From UBA1172 sp049889655 (GTDB lineage: Bacteria; Pseudomonadota; Alphaproteobacteria; Puniceispirillales; UBA1172): 25,507 nt of DNA. This document shows positions 15,176 through 23,220 of this stretch, one piece after another. The translations under genes and the position numbers were made by a program. The stretch spans positions 1 through 25,507 of the forward strand of contig JBMHCY010000065.1 in NCBI GenBank assembly GCA_049889655.1. The letters run 5' to 3'. The notes beneath the pieces were generated by a model that was not told where the DNA came from, searched no databases, and saw only the letters and a program-made list of their open reading frames with translations. Position 1 is the stretch's first letter, and every line of letters starts with the position of its first letter.

Positions 15176-16510
15176 CTATCGCCAGGCGGAAAGACGGCCG
15201 TTACGGCTGAGCAGATAAAGCGTTTTACCGGCAACAACCGGAGCCGTGGTGATACCGCCACCGGCATTGAGCTGGGAGGCCTCGGCACCGGTAGCAGCAT
15301 CAAGCACGTGGATCGCCCCGGTTTCGCTGGCGATGACCACCATGCCCGAGACAACAACAGGATTGGTATAGCGTATCGCGTCTTCCGAGACAGGCTCCGC
15401 CATATTGAAAGCCCCAGGCAGGGCTTTCCGCCAGCGCACCGCACCATCGTTGCGGCGCAGCGCAAAGGCATAGCCGTTGAGTGTTGTCACATAGACTGTT
15501 TTGCCCGCAAGCCATGGCATGGTGGCGCCGCGCAGCCGCTTTTCCCAGACAAGACGACCCGTCCTGGCGTTGTAGACAGCGAGCAGACCGGATTGGGTCA
15601 CCGCAAAGACGAGCCCGCCATCATGCACCGGATGCGCGGTGATATCGGAAATACTGTCAAGGGCCGTCAGCAGCGATACCGGTGAGAGATTCTCACCCCA
15701 GTTGAAGCGTCCCTGATCAAGGGTCAGCGAGATCAGCTCACCGTCACCCCCGGCAAAGATGATCTCATTTTCGATCACCGCGGGATAGGCCACCCCGACC
15801 ATGCGGGTTTCACCACGGGCCCCGATCCGGTTCCAGACCTGTTCCCCATCAAGTGCCGCCAGGGCATAGATGCGGCCGTTGACATCGGTCACGACAACCA
15901 CGCCGCTGGAAATTGTCGGCCCGCCGAGCAGGAATTCCGGGAACGACTTTGACCAGAGCACCGCACCGTTCTGGCGATTGATGGCGTAAATTGCGTTCTT
16001 GCCGGCATGGGCAAAAAGAATATCCCTTTCGATCCCGAGTCCGCCGCTGATGCTTGTCTGTGTTTCATCGGTGGAATCATCAATATCGATCTGCCAGTTG
16101 ATCTCGCCGCTATCCCTGTCAACACTGGTCACGACCCCGCCTGGCATCACCGCATAGACGGCTTTTTCATCAGCAACAGGCTGGGCAAGCTCGCTGCCAT
16201 CATCGGCCGGACGGCCAACTTTCAGCGAGAAGACCTGCCGCAGCGGCAGATCAAGGGCCAAATGCCCCCCGGCATGGCCATCGTTATAGCCCGGGGTGGG
16301 GAAATCGGGATTGGCAAGAGCCGGGCCCAGGGCAGGCCCTTCGGCCAGGGCCTCGGGGTCAGGGGTTAGACCCTCTTCGAGATTCACATCAATGATCGCG
16401 ATCCGCTCACCAGGCAGAATTTCTTCCTTGGCGGAACAGGCGGCAAGGCTGCCGACAGCCGCAAGAATAAGAAAACCACGTTGAAAACGGGAAAGCAGAG
16501 GGGCGGGCAT
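15176..16510 (-). CDS. bamB: Outer-membrane assembly lipoprotein BamB-like, PQQ-type beta-propeller
   Basis: BamB is the beta-propeller lipoprotein of the BAM complex that inserts outer-membrane proteins. The 444-residue product begins with a lipoprotein signal (hydrophobic 13-24, lipobox SLAAC with Cys25). A linker follows, then repeated PQQ-like blades such as YAINRQNGAVLWSK, YALAALDGEQVWNR, YNARTGRLVWEK and FALRRNDGAVRWRK. GGGAG lies about 8 nt before the ATG. It sits between the yfgM-like gene (2 nt gap) and der (17 nt gap), the same order as E. coli yfgM-bamB-der, which supports the assignment over other PQQ-repeat proteins. Confidence 0.92.
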   Translation of the reverse strand: MPAPLLSRFQRGFLILAAVGSLAACSAKEEILPGERIAIIDVNLEEGLTPDPEALAEGPALGPALANPDFPTPGYNDGHAGGHLALDLPLRQVFSLKVGRPADDGSELAQPVADEKAVYAVMPGGVVTSVDRDSGEINWQIDIDDSTDETQTSISGGLGIERDILFAHAGKNAIYAINRQNGAVLWSKSFPEFLLGGPTISSGVVVVTDVNGRIYALAALDGEQVWNRIGARGETRMVGVAYPAVIENEIIFAGGDGELISLTLDQGRFNWGENLSPVSLLTALDSISDITAHPVHDGGLVFAVTQSGLLAVYNARTGRLVWEKRLRGATMPWLAGKTVYVTTLNGYAFALRRNDGAVRWRKALPGAFNMAEPVSEDAIRYTNPVVVSGMVVIASETGAIHVLDAATGAEASQLNAGGGITTAPVVAGKTLYLLSRNGRLSAWR

Positions 16511-16512
16511 TG

Positions 16513-17136
16513 TTATTCTCCCAATGCGGCTTCAATCAGCTGCAGCCGCCGGTTGACATCGGCGGGTAGATTTTCATTTTCACGCATGGTCAGCGCCAGT
16601 TGACGTGCCGAGGCAACATCACCCTGTTCGAGGGCAAGCCCGATCTGCAATTCCATGGCCATGAGCGACCAGCCCCCCTGCCCGGCAGCGACCGGTTCGA
16701 GACGGCTGGAAAGCGCGGCAGGGTCAGCCCCCGCCCCGGCATTCATGACTGACAGGATCACCGCGGCATCACGATAAACCGAGCCGATATCAGTATCACT
16801 GGCGATGGCAAGATAGGTTTCTTCAGCACTGAGCGCATCACCGTTTGCGGCGGCCTCAGCTGCAAGGCTGAACCGGGCCAGCATCGCATACCCTTCACCA
16901 CCGTCGGCAGCGAGTTCCTCAAGCGCATCATTGCCGGCATTGGCCAGGGCAGCATGGTAGGAATCGGCAGCGGTTGTCCGCGCGCTTTCCTGATACGCCA
17001 CCAGGCCCTGACGCCCCGCCACCAAAAGCACGATCGCCGCAACGGCCGCAATAACGTACGTCCCGTATTGCCGCCAGAGCTGCTTCATCCGTTCCTGGCG
17101 AAGTTCCTGATCAATTTCGTTCAGTATATCGTTCAT
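16513..17136 (-). CDS. YfgM-like membrane-anchored tetratricopeptide protein
   Basis: The 207-residue product has a short cytoplasmic N-terminus, one membrane segment at about residues 26-42 (TYVIAAVAAIVLLVAG) and an alanine-rich helical periplasmic part with TPR-like character. E. coli YfgM has this layout, lies directly upstream of bamB and associates with the SecYEG/PpiD periplasmic chaperone machinery. The N-terminal motif NEIDQELRQERMKQLWRQYG is typical of the alphaproteobacterial group. ATG 17136 was chosen over the 17169 ATG because family members start with this segment; the ribosome binding site is weak for both. Confidence 0.85.
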   Translation of the reverse strand: MNDILNEIDQELRQERMKQLWRQYGTYVIAAVAAIVLLVAGRQGLVAYQESARTTAADSYHAALANAGNDALEELAADGGEGYAMLARFSLAAEAAANGDALSAEETYLAIASDTDIGSVYRDAAVILSVMNAGAGADPAALSSRLEPVAAGQGGWSLMAMELQIGLALEQGDVASARQLALTMRENENLPADVNRRLQLIEAALGE

Positions 17137-17256
17137 ACCTGCACCCAATGAGTTATAGCGGCTGATCAAGACGCATCTTGACCTGATGGGGTAATGCCAT
17201 GCAACATACTAACTTAATATTGGAATAACCAGCAGGAAATAACGCTTCGGGCTCCG

Positions 17257-17604
17257 ATGGAAATCATAACCGGACAGGATCAATACACCAAAACCCGGAA
17301 ACGGCAGAAAACGAGTTATTTTTCCCGACAGGAACTGACTCGAATTCTGAATGTTTATTCGACCCGGGTTGCCGCCGGAGAATGGCGGGATTACGCCCTT
17401 GATCATCTTGATGGCCAGGCGTATTTTTCGATTTATCGGTCCAGCCAGGAAATGCCGCTCTACACGATCGAAAAGAAACGCCTGCAAGGCAAGGATCGCT
17501 GGCTTTTCCGGTTGAGCGATCGTCGCAAGGTGGTCAAATCCGGTGGCAGGCTCCAGGATATTCTGGATTATCTCACCAGCCTGCCACGGCTGGTCAACAA
17601 CTAG
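17257..17604 (+). CDS. DUF2794 family protein
   Basis: A 115-residue protein of unknown function. The core FSRQELTRILNVYSTRVAAGEWRDYALDHL and the later EMPLYTIEK match my recollection of DUF2794, a family confined mainly to Alphaproteobacteria. There is no signal peptide, membrane segment or obvious catalytic motif. The N-terminal 20 residues are basic. It is divergent from the yfgM-bamB-der operon and followed 17 nt later by the DUF3126 gene, so the two may be cotranscribed. Confidence 0.8.
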   Translation: MEIITGQDQYTKTRKRQKTSYFSRQELTRILNVYSTRVAAGEWRDYALDHLDGQAYFSIYRSSQEMPLYTIEKKRLQGKDRWLFRLSDRRKVVKSGGRLQDILDYLTSLPRLVNN

Positions 17605-17621
17605 GTGAAGGAACCCATATC

Positions 17622-17837
17622 ATGAATAGCCAGGAAGCCCTTAAGGTTCAGACATTTCTGCGCGGGAAACTCGGCAATCCGGGCATCGGGCTGAGGCCAC
17701 GTCAGGATGATATCTCCGAAGATTCGGCCGAAGTCACCCTGGACGGAGAATTTATCGGGGTCATCTTCAAGGATGTCGAAGATGGCGAGACCTGCTATCA
17801 CCTGCAATGGACGATCATTGCCGAAGACCTTGAATAA
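17622..17837 (+). CDS. DUF3126 family small protein
   Basis: A 71-residue acidic protein. The pattern VQTFLRGKLGNPGI, then DSAEVTLDGEFIGVIFKDVEDGE and YHLQWTIIAEDLE, fits DUF3126, a small alphaproteobacterial family without known function. AAGGA precedes the ATG with good spacing, so expression is likely. It looks soluble and all-beta or mixed. It is convergent with the GNAT gene, 16 nt away. Confidence 0.8.
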   Translation: MNSQEALKVQTFLRGKLGNPGIGLRPRQDDISEDSAEVTLDGEFIGVIFKDVEDGETCYHLQWTIIAEDLE

Positions 17838-17853
17838 TCAGAACCGGGAATAA

Positions 17854-18591
17854 TCAGGGCCGCCCGAGCGTCCCGTCATCGGTTTTGAACAGATGCGGGG
17901 CGGTGAGTGCCGAAAGCGCCTTGATCTGTCGCCCGTCAGCATCAAAATTCGACGCATCAAGCCAGGTTTCATAGCAGCCCCGGATCTGGGGCCATTCGCG
18001 ATCGATCACGGCAAACCAGGCAGTGTCCCTGTTGCGTGATTTGGAGATCGTGGCCTGCCTGAACACCCCTTCATAGGAAAACCCGAGCCGCTGTGCCGCC
18101 GCCCGTGAACGCATATTGAGCGCGTTGCATTTCCATTCATAGCGGCGATAGCCGTTGTCGAACGCCCAGGCCATCATCAGGTACATGGCTTCGGTGGCGG
18201 CGATGGTCGATTGCAGCAGCGGCGAAAAGCGGATATGCCCCACTTCGATTGAGAATTGAGCAGGGTTGATCCGCAGGTAACTTGCAACACCGGTCATACG
18301 GCCACCGGATTCCACCGCAAAAAACGTCGGATCATCGCCCTTTTCCGATGCTTCGAGCCACTGCCGGTATTCGTCAAGCGTGGCAAACGGGCCATAGGGC
18401 AGATAATCCCAGCCAGAACCATCACTGTCTTCAGCATTGGCCGCGAACAGGGCTTCCCCGTGATCGGCAGCCGAAAGCGGCAGAAGCCGGCAATGCCGCC
18501 CTTCAAGCGTCACCCCGGCAGGATGGGGAGGATGCGGCCGTGGCGGTACAATCTCACCCAGTCTCAAAGATAAATCATCAGTCCTGGCCAT
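17854..18591 (-). CDS. GNAT family N-acetyltransferase (RimJ/RimL-like)
   Basis: A 245-residue acetyltransferase with a RimJ/RimL-type fold. LEGRHCRLLPLSAADH opens the domain. DYLPYGPF lies near 62-69, and the acetyl-CoA side holds RYEWKCNALNMRSRAAAQRLGF and KSRNRDTAWFAVIDREWP. The acceptor substrate (protein N-terminus, amine or antibiotic) cannot be told. ATG 18591 has GAGGA about 9 nt upstream; the earlier in-frame GTG (18606) overlaps the racemase stop and is less likely. Last gene of the operon with the racemase and the ketopantoate-reductase-like gene. Confidence 0.85.
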   Translation of the reverse strand: MARTDDLSLRLGEIVPPRPHPPHPAGVTLEGRHCRLLPLSAADHGEALFAANAEDSDGSGWDYLPYGPFATLDEYRQWLEASEKGDDPTFFAVESGGRMTGVASYLRINPAQFSIEVGHIRFSPLLQSTIAATEAMYLMMAWAFDNGYRRYEWKCNALNMRSRAAAQRLGFSYEGVFRQATISKSRNRDTAWFAVIDREWPQIRGCYETWLDASNFDADGRQIKALSALTAPHLFKTDDGTLGRP

Positions 18592-18602
18592 GGTGCTTAT
18601 CC

Positions 18603-19307
18603 TCACTGGTTATCGTCGGCCATGGCCCAGCGGGCAGCAGCGTCAGCGTGGAGAAAGGTTGTGTCATCAAGCGGGATGGCGGTATGTTCCGGCGTGATCA
18701 GCATCTCAATTTCGGTACAGGCCAGCGCGATGCTTTCAGCCCCGCGGGACACCAGTTTATCCATGATGGCGAGATACTGCTGGCGCGATTCATCTCTCAC
18801 GTCACCGACACAGAGTTCCTCAAAGATGATCCTGTCGATGGCCGCGATATCTTCTTCATCGGGGATGAGGGTTTCGATGCCAAAGGTTTCCCGCAGCCGT
18901 GCCGCATAGAAATCTTCAATCATGGTGAAGCGTGTGCCCAGAAGGCCGATGGTTGCCACCCCTTTGTCTTGCAGGCTTTCCCCAAGGCAATCAGCGATGT
19001 GGAAGAACTTGATCCCGACCGCGCTTTCAAGGGCCGGGGCGATCTTGTGCATGGTATTGGTGCAGAGCAACAGGCCCTCGGCCCCGGCTGTCTCAAGCCG
19101 CTGGGCTTCCTTGATGAGCGTGCTTTCGACCCCGACCCAGTCGCCATAGGTCATCATCGCTTCAAGGGGCGCAAAATCGACACTGTTCAGCAGAACCCGC
19201 GCTGAGTGCAGACCCCCCAGCTGTTCCCGCACCGCAACATTGAGATGATGATAATATGTCCGGGTGGATTCCCAGCTCATGCCACCCAGCAAGCCGATGA
19301 TTTTCAT
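18603..19307 (-). CDS. Aspartate/glutamate racemase family protein (YgeA-like amino-acid racemase)
   Basis: A 234-residue PLP-independent racemase. The two catalytic cysteines are Cys82 in LLLCTNTMHK and Cys197 in LACTEIEML. The N-terminus MKIIGLLGGMSWEST is typical of the YgeA group, which has broad activity on amino acids such as homoserine. The exact substrate is unknown; hydantoin racemases and maleate isomerases are related but have different motifs. It starts 11 nt after the ketopantoate-reductase-like gene and is followed by the GNAT gene after 11 nt, so all three form one operon. Confidence 0.9.
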   Translation of the reverse strand: MKIIGLLGGMSWESTRTYYHHLNVAVREQLGGLHSARVLLNSVDFAPLEAMMTYGDWVGVESTLIKEAQRLETAGAEGLLLCTNTMHKIAPALESAVGIKFFHIADCLGESLQDKGVATIGLLGTRFTMIEDFYAARLRETFGIETLIPDEEDIAAIDRIIFEELCVGDVRDESRQQYLAIMDKLVSRGAESIALACTEIEMLITPEHTAIPLDDTTFLHADAAARWAMADDNQ

Positions 19308-19318
19308 CCTGGCCTCTT

Positions 19319-20254
19319 TCAGAATTCGTTTTCACGCCGCCGGACTTCTGCCGACAGCATGGCGTTGATCGGTGTATCGATGCCGGTTTCCACCCCCAGC
19401 ACGGGCACCATACCATTGATGGCATCAATTTCGGAACGCCGACGCGCCTGATGATCAAGCCGCATCGAGGGGCTGGCATGGGGAATACCTTCAGCAAAGG
19501 CGGTGGCATAGGCCACCGGATCATCAAAGGAAAAGGCAACCCCCTTCGCCATCCCGATCTCATAGGCTTCGAGCATGGCGTTGATGGCCGTCTCGCGGCG
19601 GTCGGGATCAGCGAACAGCTCCCCTACCGTGCAGTCATAGACGGTACAGGGCGCGCTCAGCATGACGTTGCAGATGTATTTCTCCCAGATCAACTGGTTG
19701 ATATCGGCAAATGCTGTTGCCTTGAAACCGGCCCGCTGCCAGAGCTTTTCCACCGCCTGCAGCCTTGTCGTCATGCCGCCGTTGACCTCACCGATACGGA
19801 TCTGGCGCATATTGTTGTGATGAACATGACCGGGGCCAACCACCGAAGCACCAAAGCCTTCGGCAACGCCGATAAGCACCCGATCAAGCGGCATATGGGC
19901 ACCGATCCGTTCGGCGGCCCCGAGCCCGTTCTGGATCGTCAGGACCAGCGCATCGGGCTTGGCCATGGCGGCAATGCCACGGGCTGCGCTTGCAACACCA
20001 TCGGCCTTGGTTGCAATCACAAAAAGATCAGCCGCAGAAGCATCATTGAGATCAGTGGTGGCCGTGATCCCGGTAATCCTGCGATCGCCGCTGGCCCCGG
20101 AAAGGTGCAGCCCGTCGGTTGCCATGGCCTCAACATGCGCAGCCCAGGCATCGACAGCGATTATATCAAGCCCCGCCTCGGCAAACAGACCGGCATAGAC
20201 GCCCCCCATGGCCCCTGTCCCGATGATGGCAACAACCGGATCGTCCGTCTTCAT
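19319..20254 (-). CDS. Ketopantoate reductase family protein (ApbA/PanE-like)
   Basis: A 311-residue NAD(P)-dependent reductase. GTGAMG (12-17) binds the cofactor, Asn109 sits in QNGLG, the probable catalytic Lys192 in IWEKYICN, and SMRLDHQARRRSEIDAINGM (263-282) carries Glu275. These match the PanE catalytic set. Whether it makes pantoate or reduces another 2-keto acid cannot be decided; many genomes carry several paralogues, and its operon partners are not pantothenate genes. ATG 20254 has GGGAG 10 nt upstream; an ATG at 20275 would add seven residues. It is divergent from the MttB-like gene. Confidence 0.88.
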   Translation of the reverse strand: MKTDDPVVAIIGTGAMGGVYAGLFAEAGLDIIAVDAWAAHVEAMATDGLHLSGASGDRRITGITATTDLNDASAADLFVIATKADGVASAARGIAAMAKPDALVLTIQNGLGAAERIGAHMPLDRVLIGVAEGFGASVVGPGHVHHNNMRQIRIGEVNGGMTTRLQAVEKLWQRAGFKATAFADINQLIWEKYICNVMLSAPCTVYDCTVGELFADPDRRETAINAMLEAYEIGMAKGVAFSFDDPVAYATAFAEGIPHASPSMRLDHQARRRSEIDAINGMVPVLGVETGIDTPINAMLSAEVRRRENEF

Positions 20255-20374
20255 GGTCACGCGTCTCCCTTCCATGCTCTACCGAAAGATTACCGGCATC
20301 ATTCCGAGCCGCCAAGAAGGAAATATTTTGCTGCCGGTCGATTTTGTGCTGTTCTGTTCCTTAAAGGAGCACCC

Positions 20375-21910
20375 ATGACGAGCATGGAAAACCAACGCAG
20401 CCGTCGGCGCAGACGCCCTCAAGGAGAGACAGACGCCTCCGCTGCCAGCCCAGTTCTTTCGGCACGGGCGGGCGGTTTTGCACCGCTTGCTGAAAATGAT
20501 TGCCGGATGATCCACAATACCGCGCTGACCATCCTCGATGAGGTCGGCCTTGCCGAGGCTCCCCCGGCGGTGATCGAGAAACTGACCCCCCATGGCGCGC
20601 GGCTGGATGAAAACGACCGGCTGATATTCCCGCCGCAGCTGATCGAAACGGTGATCGCCGACCTGCCAAAAGCCTTCACGCTGCACAGCCGCTGCGGCAG
20701 GAAGGATCTGTATCTCGGTCAGGGTCACGCCTATCTCGGCAGTGGCGGGGCCTCCCCCCAGCGGCTTGTCCATGATAATGACGGCAAAGCCTCTTTCCGG
20801 CCGTCAACCCTTGCTGACCTGCATGATGCCGCCCGGCTGGTCGACGCCCTTCCCCATATCGATTTCTTTGCCCGGTCATTTGTGGCCGGTGATATGCCCG
20901 ATACCGAGAGCCTTGATCTCAACACAGCCTATGCCTGTTTCAGCGGCACGACTAAGCCTGTCCTGACAAGCGTCTCGACACCGGCACATGCCGAGGCTGT
21001 CATGGCCATGGCCAGCATGATCGCCGGTTCCGCCGAAGCCCTTCGTGAGAAACCCTTTTTCGGGTTCAACATCAACCACGTTGTCCCGCCCCTGCGGCTT
21101 GATGCGGAATCGTGTGAGGTGATTATCCACGCAGTCGAAGCCGGAGTACCGGTGATGATCAACACGTTCGGCCAGTTGGGGGCTTCAAGCCCGGTGACCG
21201 TGGCCGGATGCCTTGCACAGACCATGGCTGAAACGCTGGCCGGCATGGCGATTGCCTGGGCCACCGACCACAATGCCAGGGCTGTCTTCGGGCCGCGGCC
21301 GATGATCACTGATTTAAGGACCGGCGGCATGGCCGGCGGCAGCGGTGAGCAGGCCCTGCTGACCGCCGCCTCAGCACAGATGGCCCGGTTCTATGGCTGG
21401 CCTGCCTCGACCATTGCCGGGGCCACCGACAGCAAGACACTTGATGCCCAGAGCGGGTACGAAAAGGCGATCAACATCACCCTTGCCGTGGCTTCCGGTG
21501 TTGATCTCATCACCCAGGCCGCCGGGGCACAGGCTGGGTTGATGGCGGCATCGATGGCAGCCTATGTGATCGACAATGATATGCTGGGGGCAATCACCCG
21601 CGCCAGCCAGCACCCGGTTGTTTCCGATGAAACCCTGGCGCTCGATGATATCCGGGCTGTCAGCCGTGGCGAGGGGCATTTCCTCGGCCAGAGCATGACC
21701 ATGGCCCGGATGCTTAGCGATTTCACCTATCCCGACATTGCCGACCGCAACAGCATTGAGGCATGGATGCTGGGGGATCAACCTGATATGATCAAAACAG
21801 CGACGGCTCGCGCCGAGGCCATTCTGGCAAAGGCTGAGAAGAGCCTTATTCCAGACGAAACCGATCAGCACATCCGCGACCGTTTCGCGATCAGGCTGAA
21901 GACAGGATAA
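20375..21910 (+). CDS. Trimethylamine methyltransferase (MttB) superfamily protein, non-pyrrolysine type
   Basis: A 511-residue protein with the MttB-type barrel. FAPLAENDCRMIHNTALTIL opens the domain. Later come HAYLGSGG, SSPVTVAGCLAQTMAETLAG and GGMAGGSGEQALLTAA. True MttB reads an in-frame UAG as pyrrolysine; this frame has no internal UAG, so it belongs to the large non-pyrrolysine branch. Characterised members demethylate glycine betaine, proline betaine, carnitine or butyrobetaine and pass the methyl group to a corrinoid protein. No corrinoid protein gene is in the window. The first 18 residues are Arg-rich. AAAGGAG lies 5 nt before ATG 20375. The frame is open for another 900 nt upstream, but that part is antisense to the reductase gene. 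Malonyl-CoA decarboxylase follows after 7 nt. Confidence 0.9.
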   Translation: MTSMENQRSRRRRRPQGETDASAASPVLSARAGGFAPLAENDCRMIHNTALTILDEVGLAEAPPAVIEKLTPHGARLDENDRLIFPPQLIETVIADLPKAFTLHSRCGRKDLYLGQGHAYLGSGGASPQRLVHDNDGKASFRPSTLADLHDAARLVDALPHIDFFARSFVAGDMPDTESLDLNTAYACFSGTTKPVLTSVSTPAHAEAVMAMASMIAGSAEALREKPFFGFNINHVVPPLRLDAESCEVIIHAVEAGVPVMINTFGQLGASSPVTVAGCLAQTMAETLAGMAIAWATDHNARAVFGPRPMITDLRTGGMAGGSGEQALLTAASAQMARFYGWPASTIAGATDSKTLDAQSGYEKAINITLAVASGVDLITQAAGAQAGLMAASMAAYVIDNDMLGAITRASQHPVVSDETLALDDIRAVSRGEGHFLGQSMTMARMLSDFTYPDIADRNSIEAWMLGDQPDMIKTATARAEAILAKAEKSLIPDETDQHIRDRFAIRLKTG

Positions 21911-21917
21911 CCACGTC

Positions 21918-23216
21918 ATGAATTTCTTTTCCGGTCTGCTGAACACTCTTTTTGAGCGGACAACAGAATTTCTCCCCGCAGCGATCAGAGGCGGGGCAGA
22001 CCTGCACAGTGCCTGCCATGATCTGCTCTCGGTTAAGGGGGAGGTTTCCGGGGTCGCCGTCGCCGAGCATATCCTCAGCCTCTACCGGAACAGCAGCGAT
22101 GATGAAAAACAGCGCTTCTTTGAATTCCTCGTCGACGAGATGGATTGCGACCTCACGGCGGTGACGGCCGCGCTTGAAACCTATACCGAGAAACGCTCTG
22201 CTGAGGCCTACAGCCACTTTATCCGTACGGCCGAGCCACGCCGGCGGGAGTTTTTCAGACGCCTCAACGAGGCCCCGGCGGCAACCCATCAACTGGTGTC
22301 GATGCGGCGCGACCTGCTCGGGATGCTGCGGGAGAACCCCCGCCTCAAGGTCATTGATATCGATCTGCGCGAGCTGTTCATCAGCTGGTTCAACCGCGGC
22401 TTTCTGGTCATGCGGCCGATCAACTGGCAGAGCCCAGCGCATATTCTGGAAAAGATCATCGCCTATGAAGCGGTTCATGAAATTTCCAGCTGGGATGACC
22501 TGCGCCAGCGGCTGGCCCCGGCTGACCGCCGCTGCTTTGCCTTTTTCCACCCTGCCATGCCCGAAGAACCGCTGATTTTTGTTGAGGTCGCCCTCACAGA
22601 CAGCCTGCCTTCTTCCATCCAGCAGATCCTGGCTGAAGATCGCCCCGTCACCCCGGAAGCGGCGATGGACCACGCTGTCTTCTATTCGATTTCAAGCTGC
22701 CAGCAAGGCCTGGCCGGGATATCTTTCGGCAATTCCTTGATCAAGACGGTGGTGGCAGAATTGAGCCAGCAGCATCCGCAACTCAAGCATTTTATCACCC
22801 TGTCGCCACTGCCCGGTTTTGCAGCATGGCTTTCCCGACAGACGCTGACCAGCGGCGGGGATAAAGTTGATGCGGTGGCCTATCGTGAAGAGCACCCGCA
22901 GGAAAGTCGCGCCCTGGCGGCTTTTTATCTGACCCAGGCTCGGCGTCAGGACGGGCTGCCCGTTGATCCGGTTTCACGCTTTCACCTTGGCAACGGGGCG
23001 AGCATTCACGAAATCCATGAAGCGGCCGATCTATCCCCCCGAGGGCAGCAGCAATCCTTCGGGCTGATGGTCAATTATCTCTACGAAAAAGACAAACTGG
23101 TCTCAAACCACGAAGGCTTTGTCCGCGACGGGATTATCTACGCCCGGGGGAAGATCAACGATCTCGCCGCCAAAATGAAAACCCGGCTCGGTGACGCTGA
23201 TAAAGCGGAGAGCTGA
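21918..23216 (+). CDS. Malonyl-CoA decarboxylase
   Basis: Converts malonyl-CoA to acetyl-CoA and CO2. The 432-residue product has an N-terminal helical domain and a GNAT-like catalytic domain. The catalytic-serine motif FYSISSCQQGLAG (255-267) and catalytic His356 in RFHLGNGA match the mammalian and Rhizobium-type enzymes. Length is normal for the bacterial type. It is 7 nt downstream of the MttB-like gene, so they are very probably cotranscribed. No malonyl-CoA synthetase (matB) or malonate transporter is next to it, unlike classical malonate operons. Convergent with the enolase-superfamily gene, 4 nt apart. Confidence 0.93.
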   Translation: MNFFSGLLNTLFERTTEFLPAAIRGGADLHSACHDLLSVKGEVSGVAVAEHILSLYRNSSDDEKQRFFEFLVDEMDCDLTAVTAALETYTEKRSAEAYSHFIRTAEPRRREFFRRLNEAPAATHQLVSMRRDLLGMLRENPRLKVIDIDLRELFISWFNRGFLVMRPINWQSPAHILEKIIAYEAVHEISSWDDLRQRLAPADRRCFAFFHPAMPEEPLIFVEVALTDSLPSSIQQILAEDRPVTPEAAMDHAVFYSISSCQQGLAGISFGNSLIKTVVAELSQQHPQLKHFITLSPLPGFAAWLSRQTLTSGGDKVDAVAYREEHPQESRALAAFYLTQARRQDGLPVDPVSRFHLGNGASIHEIHEAADLSPRGQQQSFGLMVNYLYEKDKLVSNHEGFVRDGIIYARGKINDLAAKMKTRLGDADKAES

Positions 23217-23220
23217 TCGC

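Noticed and set aside
17178..17210. TTGACC as -35 of a DUF2794 promoter
   Set aside because: The nearest acceptable -10 (CATACT) is 21 nt away, too far; no confident promoter could be called in this divergent gap.
18282..19205. 307-codon plus-strand frame opposite the GNAT and racemase genes
   Set aside because: Both minus-strand genes have intact catalytic motifs; the plus frame has no recognisable domain or ribosome binding site.
19451..20374. Open frame running upstream of the MttB-like start, which would make an 819-residue protein
   Set aside because: This part lies antisense to the ketopantoate-reductase-like gene, whose family motifs are clear. A strong AAAGGAG sits right before ATG 20375, where the MttB-like sequence begins.
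20375..20428. Arg-rich N-terminus of the MttB-like protein as a Tat signal
   Set aside because: There is no twin-arginine consensus followed by a hydrophobic segment; the region stays polar.
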